64,000 bases of DNA from Cladophialophora immunda (GCF_000835495.1 NW_015622547.1:3658001-3722000), one strand, 5' to 3'; numbered from the stretch's first letter, positions 33,901 to 47,100 are shown. Notes: a model not told the origin generated them from the letters alone. A program made the numbers and translations.

Positions 33901-35204
33901 TCTATGAAATCGTTCGACCAAACATCTCCTGGGATGGCAATCAGAAGCAGGATGAGTTCGCCACCCGACACATCGCCATTGCGAAAGCGGTCTTCGCCAG
34001 ATCCAAAGCGTACTGTGCAAATCTCGAACCTATTCAAAAAGCAATCGCTCGAATCTACAGGCTCGAAGCTGTTATTTTACTCTCGCATTTGCAAATCGAC
34101 GACGCACAAAAGGCATGGGCCAGCCAAAATGACATCGAGGACAACCTCTACGGCATCTGTAAGGACGAAGACTTCCACCGTTTAGACCCTGGTCAGCTCA
34201 ATACCAAGCCTTGGGCACAAGCACTTCTGCATCTACGTCGTTTCCTCTGGCATCGTATGGTCAGCATGTTGACAGAGCCAGAGAACAATGCCAGAGACGT
34301 TCCACGTGAATTCTTCGGCAGGCTCATCGATACAACTTCCAAAGACTGGGGAGATATGCTGCCTGTTGTGGAGCGAATGGGATACCTGCCTCCCGATATG
34401 TCTTCTCAAACAGCTGTCAATTTGTTCATGTCTGGCCAAAGTTCGACTCCTGGAAAGCAACTCGATAGGCTCGAAGCATACCTAAGAGACGGGAATACAG
34501 AGAAAGCGCTCTCGACCTGCCAACTTCTCTTACAACCTGCATACGAAAATGGCGATTGGGGCCAAATCATCAAGTTGACCACAATGATGTTGGACTCCTC
34601 GCGAGATCTGATGTCGATCCCAGAAAAATGGTATCAACTGCACAGCATTGCCGCAATCAGCTCATTCCATCTCGGCAACCATCGTCACGCAAGCATAAAC
34701 TTCGCAAAAGCGGTACACATCCATCCGAGCGATTCGGTTATAGGAGAAGCTGAGAACTTCTTAAATGGCGATCCGCTCGCTCTTCTCAAAACAGGGCTCG
34801 GATCGGTTCCCCCTTCGGGCTATGCTCGCATCTCTATTGCCGTTGCGCTATACCTTTGGCTCCGGTGCGATGCCGAATCTGCAAAAGTAACCCTCAATCT
34901 ACTTTCACCATTTCTCCGTGCGACCGCGGATACAATCCAGGAGCTATTCACGGACATCCTGCAACTTCGCTCTACGATGAGCCAGTGGCCGTTTCTGGAC
35001 CTGCAAGTCATCGAGACCGCCCGAATGTTTGAAGAGATTGAAAGCATAGTGTTTTGTCGAGACGAGGGCACTGGGTGGAAGAATCCCTTGCAGAGAAATT
35101 GGGTTTACTTTGAGGATTCAATATGGCCGCTATATTATGCTTGGGAGGCGAGCAATGGGCAGGAAGCGGGCAAGATCCATCTGGGGCAGGGCAAATCAAA
35201 ATGA
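30948..35204 (+). CDS. CHAT-protease / STAND NTPase NLR-like protein
   Basis: Two exons, 30948-31759 and 31826-35204, with a 66-bp intron (GTACGT...AACAG) give about 1,396 residues. The N-terminal CHAT domain (to about 400) has LHWELLETPELW, then DVVHFDMHG with the catalytic His (about 257) and VVLTACKTA with the catalytic Cys (about 313), and ends in VVDWYVPVTY. A P-loop NTPase follows: Walker A GGRSGTGKS near 465, Walker B ILVLDNLDD near 552, an ILVSSRW sensor near 600 and LDRLPGPL further on. This is the STAND/NB-ARC layout. The remaining roughly 750 residues are helical with TPR-like pairs (for example EAYLRDGNTEKALSTCQLLL, AAISSFHLGNHRHASINFAKAV) and probably sense the ligand. A caspase-like peptidase under NLR control beside a gasdermin-like gene suggests it cleaves that protein. 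Confidence 0.85.
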
Positions 35205-36341
35205 TAGTTGCCAGGCAGTTGGGGGAAGTCATCGCAATCTAGACAGGTGGCTTTGAAGTTCCTTATTCTATTGATATCCCATTTTCAGGTCCCGTAGAGC
35301 AGCCTCCTGAAATACACTGATGTGGTGAGCTCCAATCATACATTCTCTGACGACGCCGGCTTGATTGAAACTCCACTCGACATTTGGATTGAGCCCATGG
35401 GCCATTGGAAATGGGCCTGTCCCACGTGTTGGATGTTACATGTCGTCGACAAGAATAGGCCGGCAAGAGAAGCCGGAATGTCGAGTCATCCTCACATGCA
35501 CGTTTCCAATGGGTGATTTGGTCTGGTCTGAGGCGACGTCTCGATCGAGAAAGTCGGCCTTGCGCAAACCCCCCATGTTGGAAACCGGTTGAGTGGGTGG
35601 CCACTGGCATGTTGTCCCTAGCGCCCGGCTCGAAGCTCAGAATCAGTAATCCAGTCCCTGATATGATTTACGGTGAGCGTGTTTAAAAGCGGCGCCGGCC
35701 GGGTGAGGCGCGAGGTGAGCTCGGCGTCGATGGAACTTCTCTTGAGCCGCCAAGACATAACGACAAGTTGATGTCGTTAAGTCTTGGCACGCAGCACCTG
35801 ACAGTCGCCAACAAGCGCGATCTCCAGTTTTTTTCTCTTTAGCTCTGGGAGAGAGGGTGAGAAAGTAATAATAGCAAAATGTGTGCAAAGGAGGGAGGGG
35901 ATTATCCTCATCTAACACAGTTGCCCGATCCACCCCACCAGCAACTGGCGCGATATTCGGCCTGTTTGCAAGAAGAAGTAAGGAGAACCAGGCACATTCG
36001 TGATGACAATGATGCCCTTCGGGCACCACGATATCGTCTCCTCGAAATCATCTCACCTATCAATTGTCTCAAGCGTAGAATACATAGCCACTCAAAGGAA
36101 CAGTGTTCTCAGAATGACGACTCACAACTACGCTCGCCAGACTACCTGTGTATACGCCATATGTAGCTGTCCAAGGCTCTCGAGAACTCTATCAGAGCGT
36201 TCTGTCTCGCGACAGGACACCGACGTATGTGTGTACAAAATGGCCAACTACATTATCCTTACAGGCACACGTCTTGAACTTGCCATGACGCCCACCAGAG
36301 GACACCGGCCAAGAAGCAACAACTGGATCCGCGGTCCATGA
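35205..36341. other. intergenic, no supported gene
   Basis: A 95-codon plus-strand frame at 35879-36166 and a 128-codon minus-strand frame at 35643-36029 overlap. Neither has motifs or splice support. Confidence 0.45.
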
Positions 36342-39077
36342 TTAGAAGAAATCCAAGGCGGACACACCTCCCCCCCTGTCCCCTGTAGGGCGTGCCACGT
36401 GCTGCCTCCACACCGTGTCGTGGGATATCTTTTCCTTCGAGCCACGAAGACCCAGAGACAGAGACAGACTCAGCCTCGAGGCCGACTTTGATTTCGATTT
36501 CGATTTCGATCTCGACCTCGGTCTGTCTTTCTTTCCCGCGGCGGCGGCGCTCGTCGTGGACGGCGCAGATGGGACTTTCACGATGGCGCCGCCGAGCTCA
36601 CCGGGCTGTTCCTCGGAGTCGACGCTTCGGTCCCAGCAGCCTGTGCATATATTGCCTGTCCTTCCTGTGCTACTGACATTATCATCCCTGCCGCCCTCTT
36701 CGACAGGTTGGACGTCGTGTCTGTCGGGTCTTGCAGCGCGCGAAGCGTCGTTCGGGCGTACTTTGGCCTTTTCGCGGATGTTCAGCAGCTCGGCCCATCC
36801 GATCAAACCGCCGTTCTCATCTCGTCCTGCAATGTCGGGTTGGAGATAGAAGGTGGGGCGTAAGGAGTCACTCGTTCTTGCTGGGCCATTTGGCGCAGGA
36901 CAATCACGAGCCACAAAATTGCCGCAGGCAGACGAGACAAGACTTGTAACGCGCGGTGCAGACCGGAGAGGACTCCGGGGAGGCGGCGAGATGGCATATT
37001 TTTGTTCTTCGGCGTTCTGACTTTCCCAATCATCATCACAGATGTATACGCTCCCATCGTTCGGAGCATGCCAGGTAGGCTCCCACGGTCCTATGCTCTC
37101 GAAAGGCACGCCCGGTCGGTGTGGCCCCACCACGACTTCCTTGTTTGGATCCTCGTTGCACCAACACCTCTCCTCCCGTTCCGCAGTAATGGGAGAAATA
37201 ATACCGTCATCAGGGGCCAGTGGCGAAAAGGGGTAAGTTCCGGGAGAAATGGGCGACACCAGTTCGTGGATCGTGGACCGGTCAGGAGTAGGAACGTTCA
37301 TCCCGTGGTTGTAAGAATGAGAGGCGGCTGGTTCCCAGTAACTAGAGGCCGAAATCGACACTTTTCTAGGGGGTGTTTGTGCCGGATCTGTTCCATGGCT
37401 CCAAACTGGCGTCACTGGATATTGGAGAACAGACGGAGGAACGGAATCCACTCCTTGTGTCCTGATTTGGTGTGCTAAGTGCCTAGCACGTAGGCGAGCT
37501 GCTCGTAGGGAGTTCGATCTGCTGAGGCCTCGCTGATGATATAGGGGGTTGTCGTCTGGAAGAATGATATCAGCACCCACCGCTTGGCAAACTGATTGAA
37601 GAGCGCCGGGCGGGGAGATATCTCGAGGGGCGCGTAGTCGCTTCAACGAAGGGAAGCCGTTGTGGGAGATTGAGAGTGCAAGCTGCATGTTTGGCATCCG
37701 CCGTCCAGCTTCAGAAGCATAGTTCGGGGGAGAGGCTTCTGGCGACTGGGATGGAATATCCCAATGGAGAAATTTCAGAGACCCCGAGGCAAGGACTGGT
37801 TGGAACAGCACTCCCACTTCCTTGGGCCAGGACGGCACGACATCAGTTTGCAGGATGGTGAACTTCCACAGCCGACTCAGGCTGGCAAAGATTTTCGACA
37901 GCGTCAGTAAGCTGGCGACATTCTGATGAAGCAGACTCAGCCGCTCAATCTGCGCCGCATTGGGGTTCGCCGCCCACTGCATCAGCCCTGCATCAGTGAT
38001 CCCTGAGCACTCCTCCAGGCGTAATGTAGTGACCCATGGCGGCAGTGAGAGCAGTGTCACGTCATGAAAGTCGTCGGCGTCGAAGGAAGATATGCACAAG
38101 TTACGCAAAGCCGGTAAGGAGTGGAGAACGCGAATGACCAACTCGTGCTCGATCACCCCGAGGCTACCTGGTGAGCAGAGCATCAGCGTTTCGAGGTGTT
38201 TCCACCGCCGGTGGTAAAGTTCGAACTGGTAGGTCTGATATCCATCCAGAAGACCCGGCGGTAGTTGGGTCTGACTTCGCACACTGACGTCTTCATTCTC
38301 GGCGATGATCCAGACATGCTGCCGTAGCTTCGTCCGCGTTGACAGCGCGTGCGTCAGCCTGTCAAAGGTGTGATTGTAGAATGCAACGAATCCGGTCAAG
38401 GCTTCCAGGTTGGGACATTCCATGACCACGGACGCCATCGTGCAGAGGTAAGCATCATACTCGGGATTTGGACTCCCACTGGCCAAATAAATTGGTGTAT
38501 GAGGATCTGGCACGTGTAGGGTCCTGACCAGAGCGGCGAGGAGTGGTCTTGAACGAAGCGTAGACCGCAGACGTATCAAGCGCGCTGCTCGCGAGACTCT
38601 CCATTTCCGAAGCATCGAGGGATCGTCCTGGCCGACGATCTGTATATTGGTGTACCTAGACTATTGAGGAGGAGGATGCGAGGGGGATGGGCAAACTCAC
38701 AGTATTCGTTGTGCGTCGGAGAACCATGCCTTGCACGTCAGCTGTGCTGAACTCAAATCCCTCATGTAGCATGTTGAGCACGATGGAGATCCAGGACTCA
38801 TATGGAGATACCTGAGATGATCTAGGACAAGATTGAGGATCGATGGTGGAATTTTCTTCCAATTGACTGTTGATGTTGATAGCGCGAAGCGCGACTTGAT
38901 CCTATGTCGTGGTGTCGACGAGGGTCTCAAGGACGGCAGCGATTGCGTTCGCGTCGCTGGCGTACTACCTTGCATTTGCTTGATATATCCAAATGACAAT
39001 AGCTGAGCTTGGGACACCAGAGGAGAACATGAATGGTCGTAGCGATCATATTGGGCGTCCTTTGGTCGTTCTTCCAT
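36342..39077 (-). CDS. F-box protein with leucine-rich-like repeats
   Basis: Two exons, 38701-39077 and 36342-38655, separated by a 45-bp intron (GTGAGT...TCTAG); 896 residues. The F-box spans about residues 72-130: VNWKKIPPSILNLVLDHL, then DLSSAQLTCKAWFSDAQRI. Across the splice junction it reads LYTNIQIVGQDDPSMLRKW, the usual sequence after a fungal F-box. The middle has leucine-rich segments (LETLMLCSPGSLG, LRNLCISSFDADD, VTTLRLEECSGITDAGL) that suggest an LRR solenoid for substrate binding. The C-terminal 350 residues are disordered, ending in an Arg/Ser-Lys/Ser run. It probably acts as an SCF ubiquitin-ligase receptor; the target is unknown. Confidence 0.78.
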
Positions 39078-39779
39078 CGAGTGCCAGTGTATGCATCAAC
39101 GCAGCTTAGATGGCTCGAAATAAGAAAAAGATATGAGCTCTTCAAGTCTGCTTGAAGTCTTTCAGCTTCACCGAAACGTGAGCCACCGTTTCATCTGCTA
39201 ATGGAGCACTTTGAACGTGTTGTTTGTCTATGCCATCAAAGGAAAAAACCTCCCCGATAGGGGTTCACCAGAAAACCGCGGTTGCTAATTGGTATAGGGT
39301 CAAATAGATACCAAGGCGCGTAGATAAGGAAACATCTATCTATGGAAAGGCAGCAAATATAACCATGGCCGTGGCGAACGGATACGAAAGTTGGATGTTG
39401 GACCATGAATTCGGCACAAGAAACTGGGAAGCCATCTCGGTCCCGGCCAATAAGAACTCAAAACATCAGACTACAGAGTTTCAATGCCAGGTTCGTCGTC
39501 GTCGTAGTTCTTATTGGGGCGCTTCCGATATAACTGTGCTGCAGGAGAGTCAAGTGTAGTCGACTACATACAGCCAGAGGGCTGAATAGCGGGACAGGTT
39601 TGGCCACGACGGGACAAATCTGAAGAACGGCAACGCAAAGCCCCGTCCAATGGGTTATAGTTGGACTGCCAGGGAACGGCAATCATCTATCTGAGGACAT
39701 TCTCCTTGCTTGAGTATTGTACATGCCATGTTCTGCCATGAATTCTGGGAAAGGCCGATTGGAAAAGTGCCTGGTTGGA
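39078..39779. other. intergenic, no supported gene
   Basis: Carries the promoter of the F-box gene and the 3' flank of the proteasome gene. No further feature seen. Confidence 0.5.
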
Positions 39780-41362
39780 TTATGCGTAGAAATTAACCCT
39801 GCAAAATCTAGAGTCAGTCTTCCTGTAAGTGGCAGATGGGGATCATGAGAACGCACGTGTCTTTCTTCTTTGCTTGCACCTCCGCAATGGCTTCCACATA
39901 TGCCTCGTGATTTACTTTTGATTGTCCCTTGCGAAGCGCAATCATGCCTGACAGAAATGGTTAGCGATCTCGCCAGAGCGGGACGATGAACGAGGCGGAC
40001 GACTTACCTGCTTCGACACAGACGGCCTTGAGCTGCGCACCCCCAAATTCATCCGTTGACCGCGCCAATTCATCAAAGTTGATGTTGCCCTCGTCGATGG
40101 TCATTTTGCGTGAATGGATCCGCAGAATCTGCGCTCGGGATTCCTCGTTTGGCAAGGGGAACTCGATCTTCCTATCCAATCGACCAGAACGAAGCAAGGC
40201 AGGGTCCAGAACATCGACTCGATTCGTGGCGGCAAGGACCTTGATTCTTTCGTCTGAAGCAAAACCGTCAAGCTGGTTGAGCAGTTCCAACATCGTCCGC
40301 TGTACTTCCCGGTCACCGCTCTTTTCCGAGTCGAAACGTTTGGTACCAACGGCGTCGAGTTCGTCGATGAAGATGATCGACGGAGCCTTCTCCTTTGCGA
40401 GGGCGAAGCAGTCGCGGACCAACTTGGCACCATCACCTATGAACATCTGCACAAGTTGGGGGCCCGCGAGCTTCAGGAAGGTCGCATTTGTTTGGGCGGC
40501 GCAGGCTCGAGCGAGAAGAGTCTTACCCGTGCCAGGAGGCCCATACATCAGTGCACCCTTTGGCGCTTTGATGCCGAGCTTCTTGAACCGCTCCGCCTCT
40601 TTCATCGGCCAGACCACCGCTTCCACGAGCTCTTCGATCTGTTTATCCAGACCACCAACATCAGTGTACTTCTCCGTCGGTTTCTCATCAACCTCCATCG
40701 CCTTCACTCTGGAATCGTATTCAGCGGGCAGGGTATCCAGGACGAGGTAGGAATCCTTGTTGACTCCAATAAGATCGCCGGGTTTCAGTTTGTTGTGGTC
40801 AACCAGGCCGATCAGAGGCAAGAAGATGGTCTGACGAGTGCTTGTCTTGATCACTGCCGATTTACCCACTCGCGTGGCGTCGAGGTCAATGTTGGCGCCT
40901 TCTTCAGCTGCTTCAGCTTCGACGTCGAGGTCAAGGAGTTCGACAACGTTGCCCACGAGGTATGGTAATTGCCTGGACACGCTTCGTGTTAGCCACAGCT
41001 TTTCGGCTTGATGCAACCAGACATGTCCCTGAAACTCACCGATTTTGCTCGATCTTGTCCAAATTGTCCTTGATCTTCTCCTTCATCGTGCTCTCCTCGT
41101 GCTTTAACCGCTGGAACTCGCTCTTGAGGATCTTCATTTCGTTTTCGAGTAGTCGCCGCCGGTTGATGATGTCTCTGGTACTTGACTGCAGAATCTCGTC
41201 ATCAATGTATTGTTCTTCCTCATCCTTTTTCGAGTCTGCATCCTTCATCTCAGCATCTTTAGCATCGCCGTTGGACGCCGGTTTCTTGTCCTTGTCATCG
41301 CCCTCCTTTCTCTGCTCCTTCTCATCGCGCTCCATGTCATCGAGATCCTCTAACGTCGACAT
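39780..41362 (-). CDS. RPT5: 26S proteasome regulatory ATPase Rpt5
   Basis: Four exons (41040-41362, 40008-40972, 39857-39947, 39780-39798) give 465 residues. The N-terminal coiled coil ([21 protein letters not shown]...) and OB region ([15 protein letters not shown]) are followed by the AAA+ domain with Walker A GPPGTGKT, Walker [10 protein letters not shown] and the arginine-finger region [14 protein letters not shown]. The helix [12 protein letters not shown] crosses an intron. The last exon is only 19 nt and encodes VNFYA, the C-terminal HbYX-type tail (Phe-Tyr-Ala) that docks into the 20S core and opens its gate. Rpt5 unfolds ubiquitinated substrates within the 19S base. Length is slightly above yeast because of an acidic, lysine-rich N-terminal stretch. 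Confidence 0.96.
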
Positions 41363-42765
41363 GTTGAGAGTTTCTGGATCGGACCAGGAATCGGTGCTGT
41401 TGGATGATGATGTAGAGATCGAAAGTAAGGGAAATAGGTTGAGATTCTAAAAGTCAAGCGGTGTGTTGAAGGTTTTATGGGCGGTTGAATTGATTACAAT
41501 CCTCCCGAGTCGAGATGGAAGCTCGCAGTTGAGGTTGGAGAGTCGCTGCGGCAAAACCGCGGCTGCAGGCTTGGCACCATTCTTACCGCGTCACTCTTCG
41601 CAGCCTGACCTCAAGCACCTACTCTGTACGAGGTACATACGTGAGAACCAGCCTTCTTACCCTGTCCTTTTCAGCTCATCCTGCTCCGATGCCATGCCTC
41701 CCTATGCAATTCGTCTACAATACCCAGACGGAATCCCTGATGATCCTGCATGAGCACACGAATCCCATTCTACCAGTGCATGCAAGGAAGGAATATTGAT
41801 GACAGATTAAATTCTATTGGTACTTTTTTTTCTTTGCAGTCTTTTTGGAAGCGAATGAAAAAGCGCCCATTGCAATCTATCAGGGGTATATGCCTTCCGA
41901 GCATCAAGTCTCGGCCGTTTGAATAAAAAAGACGACAGCAAGGTCCATGACAACGTCAACCGATGTGTCCTGTGTTTCCTTTTTTGCCCAACACCACCAC
42001 TACCCGTACTCCGTACAGGGTGCCTCTGTGGTTTCGTGCAGCAGACTCTTGACCGTGAAAGGGCCTTTTCGGGCCCAGTTGGACAGCCGTGTAGCACATT
42101 TCAACCTCGTTCATTGGACCCCCCACCTCGTTTCACATGGCTAATTACAAGAATGACGATGCAGCAAACCTCTGTGACAATCCACCATCCTCCGCGATGC
42201 CGTGCTATGCAAGCTCTGACGCAAGCCATGATCCGTTGGCATCCTTTTGTGTCAATTGAAGTCTCATAAAAACACGGTGTAATAACTGTGAAACAAACAA
42301 AGTCTTTGAATGGAAGAAAAACAAGCCCCTGTGTGATGCCCCTTGTGCTGATGAAAACCTGACGCCAGCCCGATAATAAGCCCTCTCCCGAGTCGGAACT
42401 TTTGGTGACTTTTCCTGCCATGAAAGCGCCGCCCGGGCATGCCCATCGTCAATGTATAGTGAAAAGAAAGCTTGATCTATTCTTAGGAGAGTTGCTCGCT
42501 TTAGATGCTGAATAACGAAAGACAAGAAAGTGCCGGTCGTAAAAGGTCGTTAGATTGGGAAACTCGATTAGAGAAATTTTCGTCGAGGAGGAGCAGTTGA
42601 CCGGAGCTCCGACAAGCATGACGGGCCTGATCCTCGCATAATCCCGATTTTGGTTCTTTGAAGGCGAAAAGGTCGATGATGGTAAAAACAATACCGAACA
42701 CCCCGGTATGATTCAAGAACTTTTTGAGCCGGACCCGGATCGCTGAACGCTGGAGTTTGAACAAG
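41363..42765. other. intergenic, no supported gene
   Basis: Promoter of the proteasome gene on the left side and 3' flank of the cyclin gene on the right. The short overlapping frames near 42100-42690 have no motif. Confidence 0.5.
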
Positions 42766-44188
42766 TTAACCCACCACAGTTTGCATGGTGTATCCCGGGT
42801 GATTGAAGTAGTAATCCGAGTGTTTGGCATGGAGACTGCAGCCGCAGTTGGGTCCGTGAGAAACCCAAGTCGGCGTCAGACCAGATGCATAGCCAAAGGT
42901 CTGAGCATACGTAGGCAGTTGATTGCGCTGAGCAGTGTATGCCGATGCACTCTCAGAGTGGTACTGCTGGCGCCCATATGCGGGAGGAGCGCCTGGTGTG
43001 AAAGCCCAAGAAGCATTGTAGTAGTCTGGCGTGGGCGGGCCACTGTGCGGGGCAGACGGTGGTGAGTATTCCGAAATATACGCACGAACCCAACGGGTAT
43101 CGTACTGTGAGCCTTGTTGATACTGAGGTGGAATGGGACCCTCGGGGGACATCAGGGGTTGATTTTGGACGGCATGATGGCGATGAAGATTGGTCTCGAT
43201 GGGGGCGAGCTTTTGCAGCTCCTTGACTTTGGCCAGCTGGGCTTTTTCTTCGTAGGCATGCCAGTGCTCTACCCACATGAAAAAGCCTTCCTCTTCATCG
43301 TACATCATACCATGGATCTCCCAGTTGAAGTCCGTCAACCACTGCAGTTCCATCATGTTTAGCTCGTGCACTGGAATGCTGCTGACTTCGGCCCAGGAAC
43401 GATTCTGGAAGGTGTTGTCGTCGAGGAATTTGCTCCCGAGGAGGAGGCAGGTGGTGAGCATGCGGTAGACAGTGCCAGAAGAGGAGGTTGATTGTCCACG
43501 TTCGTTCACCTGCTTCATCCGAGAAGCCAAGTAAAACAGCCCGAGCATGATCGTAGAGCTTGGCAGGCGAGTAGACGACAGAATTTGAGACACGTATTTG
43601 CGGAACTGGGTTGTTGGTGCGGACTCTGGTGTTACACTGTGGCAGAGGTTAGAATCGGGCATTTTAGACCTGGATCTGCGGTACTCACAGTTTCTGGGAT
43701 ATCTCGGCCACGAAGCTGGACATGAGGTCCATATCATAATCCAAGTGTTGCGCGACACCCCCTGTAGGCTTTTCCTCCTTAGGCTTCGACTCGGTGTGCT
43801 GTGCTCCATAATGTGCAGGGAAATGATCTACAGCCTCGGTGACACGGATGGGTGGGAGAATAGGCGCTCCGACGTGGTTTGCCCAGTAGGACGAACCATG
43901 CATGTGGTAGGGTTGCGGATAGGGATATTCTTGTGACGGGTGAGCATGCCCGATTCGCGAAACCTGTCCAGCTAGAGACGGCTGAGCAGTGTAGGCTGGC
44001 GGAGGCTGATATCTATCGTTGTAGTCTCTGGATGAGAGCGATCTGCGTGAGTGATAGCCTTGCGAAGGATAGAAGCCTTGGTCAGACACCGCACTCAAGG
44101 GTGTGAGATAGGTGGTCTGGTATTCCGGAGGCGTAGGGGGAAGTCGTGGGTGTTGGGCAGCTGCCCCCCAGCTGTGGTAAGAAGGCAT
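42766..44188 (-). CDS. Pho80/Clg1-type cyclin
   Basis: Two exons, 43689-44188 and 42766-43636, with a 52-bp intron (GTGAGT...CACAG); 456 residues. The N-terminal 160 residues are Pro/Tyr/His/Gln-rich. A cyclin box follows: FVAEISQKLV, TRLPSSTIMLGLFYLASRM, YRMLTTCLLLGSKFLDDNTFQNRSWAEVSSIPVHELNMMELQWLTDFNW. This is the pattern of PCL-type cyclins, which bind a Pho85-like kinase. A long Tyr/Pro-rich tail (PPSAPHSGPPTPDYYN) ends the protein. The overall layout resembles fungal Clg1-like proteins. It probably directs a Pho85-class kinase in nutrient or polarity control. Confidence 0.85.
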
Positions 44189-47100
44189 GCTCGGTTGGGG
44201 AGGTTGAGCAGAGCAGACAAGCCGTGGGCCCTGGTACCGTTAGAATTCCAGTATTTATCGGGTAGAGAGATCCGTCCTCACCGTCTGCTTCCGCTGAGTG
44301 CGCGGCCACGCCCTAGGCGTTGAAGCCGGAGCTGAAAAGCTGGTGTTTTAATCCCACTCAAAAGCTGGTCATGGATGGAGGCGGTATTCTTGTCTTATCA
44401 AACGGTATGGTCGAACAATGTTATCGCAAACGAATGGAAACAGCGATGAGGGGAGCCTGATCTATCAGACGTAGTCGTAGCTGTTCCGGCGGATGACGGG
44501 TTTGACGATCGTGGGTGGTGGTAGACAGACAGGAATGTCTCGCGGATTAATCTAGGTTGAGCAACACTCGAATTCGGGTGACAAGACTTAGTGAAAAGCT
44601 CGTCGATCGGGCTGGAGTTTGGTGCCTTGCAGGGTGGAGGGCGGCGACGTAGAATGAGTCTCGTTCGGGAGGCAGCCTGCAGGCGCAACGAGTCAGAGAA
44701 CGAGAACACACGGATAGAAAAGGCAGGGTGCTCGATTTCGATATCAAGTGTTTGCTTCTTGACAGTGAGAAACCCTTTGAGGATGGGAGATGATCATACC
44801 AAGTGCTGTCACCTCGGTGCGTGATGGCTCTCCAAATCAATCAACAATGCACTGCTACCGCGAAGAAGCAGCAGGTTCGATGTTGGGCGTTTGTTTGAAA
44901 GGAAGTACAGGCACGGAGGGAGGGTGTTGTGACGGAGAATTTGAGCGTGGACAGACGGGTGCGCCCCGAATTTGGCAGCACACAGCCACTAGGAACGGCA
45001 AAGACAGGAGCGCGCAAGCAAGGCCAGGAAAAATGGCTCTGACGGGGCTCGTGACTCGCAGCTCAGCGTGGTCGTTGGTCAGAAAAACAAAAACCTTCCA
45101 ATCTGGCCACCAAGTCACAAACGAAATGGTTTGAACGGTGCCTGGGACGACGGGAGGCTTGCGAGACGTAGTCGGTATGGCGAAGCAGGCCCAAATATCG
45201 GTAGCCTGGCGACAGTGGTGCCGTGGGAAATTGTGGCAATCAAGCTGACCGCAAGGAGTCGTCACCCAGGAGGTTCACTTTGAGGCAGGACGTGGGCCCG
45301 GGCCCGAAATTACCAATTCGAAGGGCTGGGTGGGAATATCCTGTCGGACCGCCGAGAATAGCAACGGTGGCTGCACCAACGAACAACGACTCAGACCGTC
45401 GGTCTTTGGGGGGGGGGGAGTTGGTGGACGGTCGCTGTTTGACGAGGAGGAGAGAGGTTTCGTGAAGAGAAAGATTTCAGGAGAGGAGAGAGGAGAGGGT
45501 TAGGATGGGAAGAAAAGGCAAAAAGTGAATTTGGCCCAGACGATGAATTGAGGTCGAAAATTTGAGCTGCAGCGGCCGGGAGAGGGGAGGGCCAGTGAAA
45601 GGGAAAAAGGAGTGGTTGAGGGAGACCCTGGGAAGAGCGCAGCGAGGTGCGAGTTGAAGGTGTGTGAGTGGAGGGCGAGGGAAGGGAATGGCGGAGGGAA
45701 GAGGGCGCGGGCGAGCCAAAGGCGAAACCGAGGATGGGCGCAGGACGATGGGCGACGCCAGGGCTCAAAGCTAGCTTAGGCTCGTTGAATCTGGGCTGGG
45801 TTGGGTAAAGGCGGCTGCAGCGAAGAGGAGTCGGGAGGGCAGGGAAAAAGCAGGAAGGGGAGCGGCGGATCATTCGTCAGAGCCCTTCTGGAGGGCCACC
45901 CACAGGCACCCACAGGCACCCCAGCCGCCCATAGGCCCGTTGAATGGCCACGCGGGACTGCACGAGGGGATTTTGGCCCAGTCAGAAGACCCCCGACCAA
46001 GCCAGGGAAGACCAGAATAATGCAGTCGGGGGGTGTGGGCTGACTTGCTCGTGTGTGCTGCTGGCGACGAGGAGGTGACGATCAACGTACCACTACGCAC
46101 TATCTACAGTTCCCTGATCGCTAACGCTTCTATGAGCCCTTTCTGCTGTGGGCGAGCATGGAGTTGCGGGAGTCACGGACGGCTGCTGGGCGTCAAATCT
46201 TGAGGTGAGTGATATCCCATGGGCTTGTTCGTTCTAGCAGCAGCAGGGACCAAAACAATTCACCACAGCGAACGAGCCATTAATAATTGAGAAGCCGCTA
46301 GGCGCCAAACAGGACTAGCGGCTGCTAAGAGGCCCCAAGTGGCCCAAAAGTTGGGGTCAGGCCTCGATCAGGTCGCTGCATCTCTCTGCGACGTTGAAAG
46401 CCACGCCGCAGCCAATGACAGGAACTGGTGCTCAGTCTGTGCTCAGTCTGCGCTCAGTCTGCACTTATTCGACTGCGTTTCTCCGGTCCGTCCGAACACC
46501 GCCTTGGCCTTTTTTTGATTTTGCAGTTGCTCTGCAGTCTGCGCCCCTCGCCCCCCTTACGAAGATCCCCAGTGCAACGCTCGAGACCGGCGATGGTCAG
46601 CACTGACGACACCGGTCCAGTGCCCTTGTTCCTCAACCCCCATGTATTCACCTCTCCTTCAGCCTTCAGCTGCGCGATGCAGTTTCAGAGTACGGACCAT
46701 CAAATTGCAAGATGACCACTGTTGATGCGGTGGCTTGGTGTGATCGACAAGACACTCAAAATGGTCACGACTCCGCTGACTGCTGGTAATAATAATGACT
46801 GATCTGATTGTCAACCATACGACTACTGGGTATTCCGTACTCTCTATACGAACGGTTCATCCATCCTCATTAGTAGGAGTTAGGCACCTCTCCCTCGAAA
46901 CTTTCCCCTATTGTGCCGCTTGCCACTTTCAACCTGACGACATTATTTGTGCACAGCATGCGAGGGCCAAGAGTGACTCGCAAGAAGAAAAAGCCACCCC
47001 GCGTCACCGTGACGAGGTGTGAGAAGATGAATATGCATGCATGGTTTTGCCCCCCCTCCAACAGTGACCCATTGTTTGCCGCTGTGGCTCTCACTTCAAC

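Noticed and set aside
35683..35698. TTAAAAGCGGCGCCGG also present inverted at 63441-63456 and partly at 29015-29027
   Set aside because: A 16-bp match between two places in 64 kb on either strand is about as frequent as expected by chance; no further flanking similarity seen.
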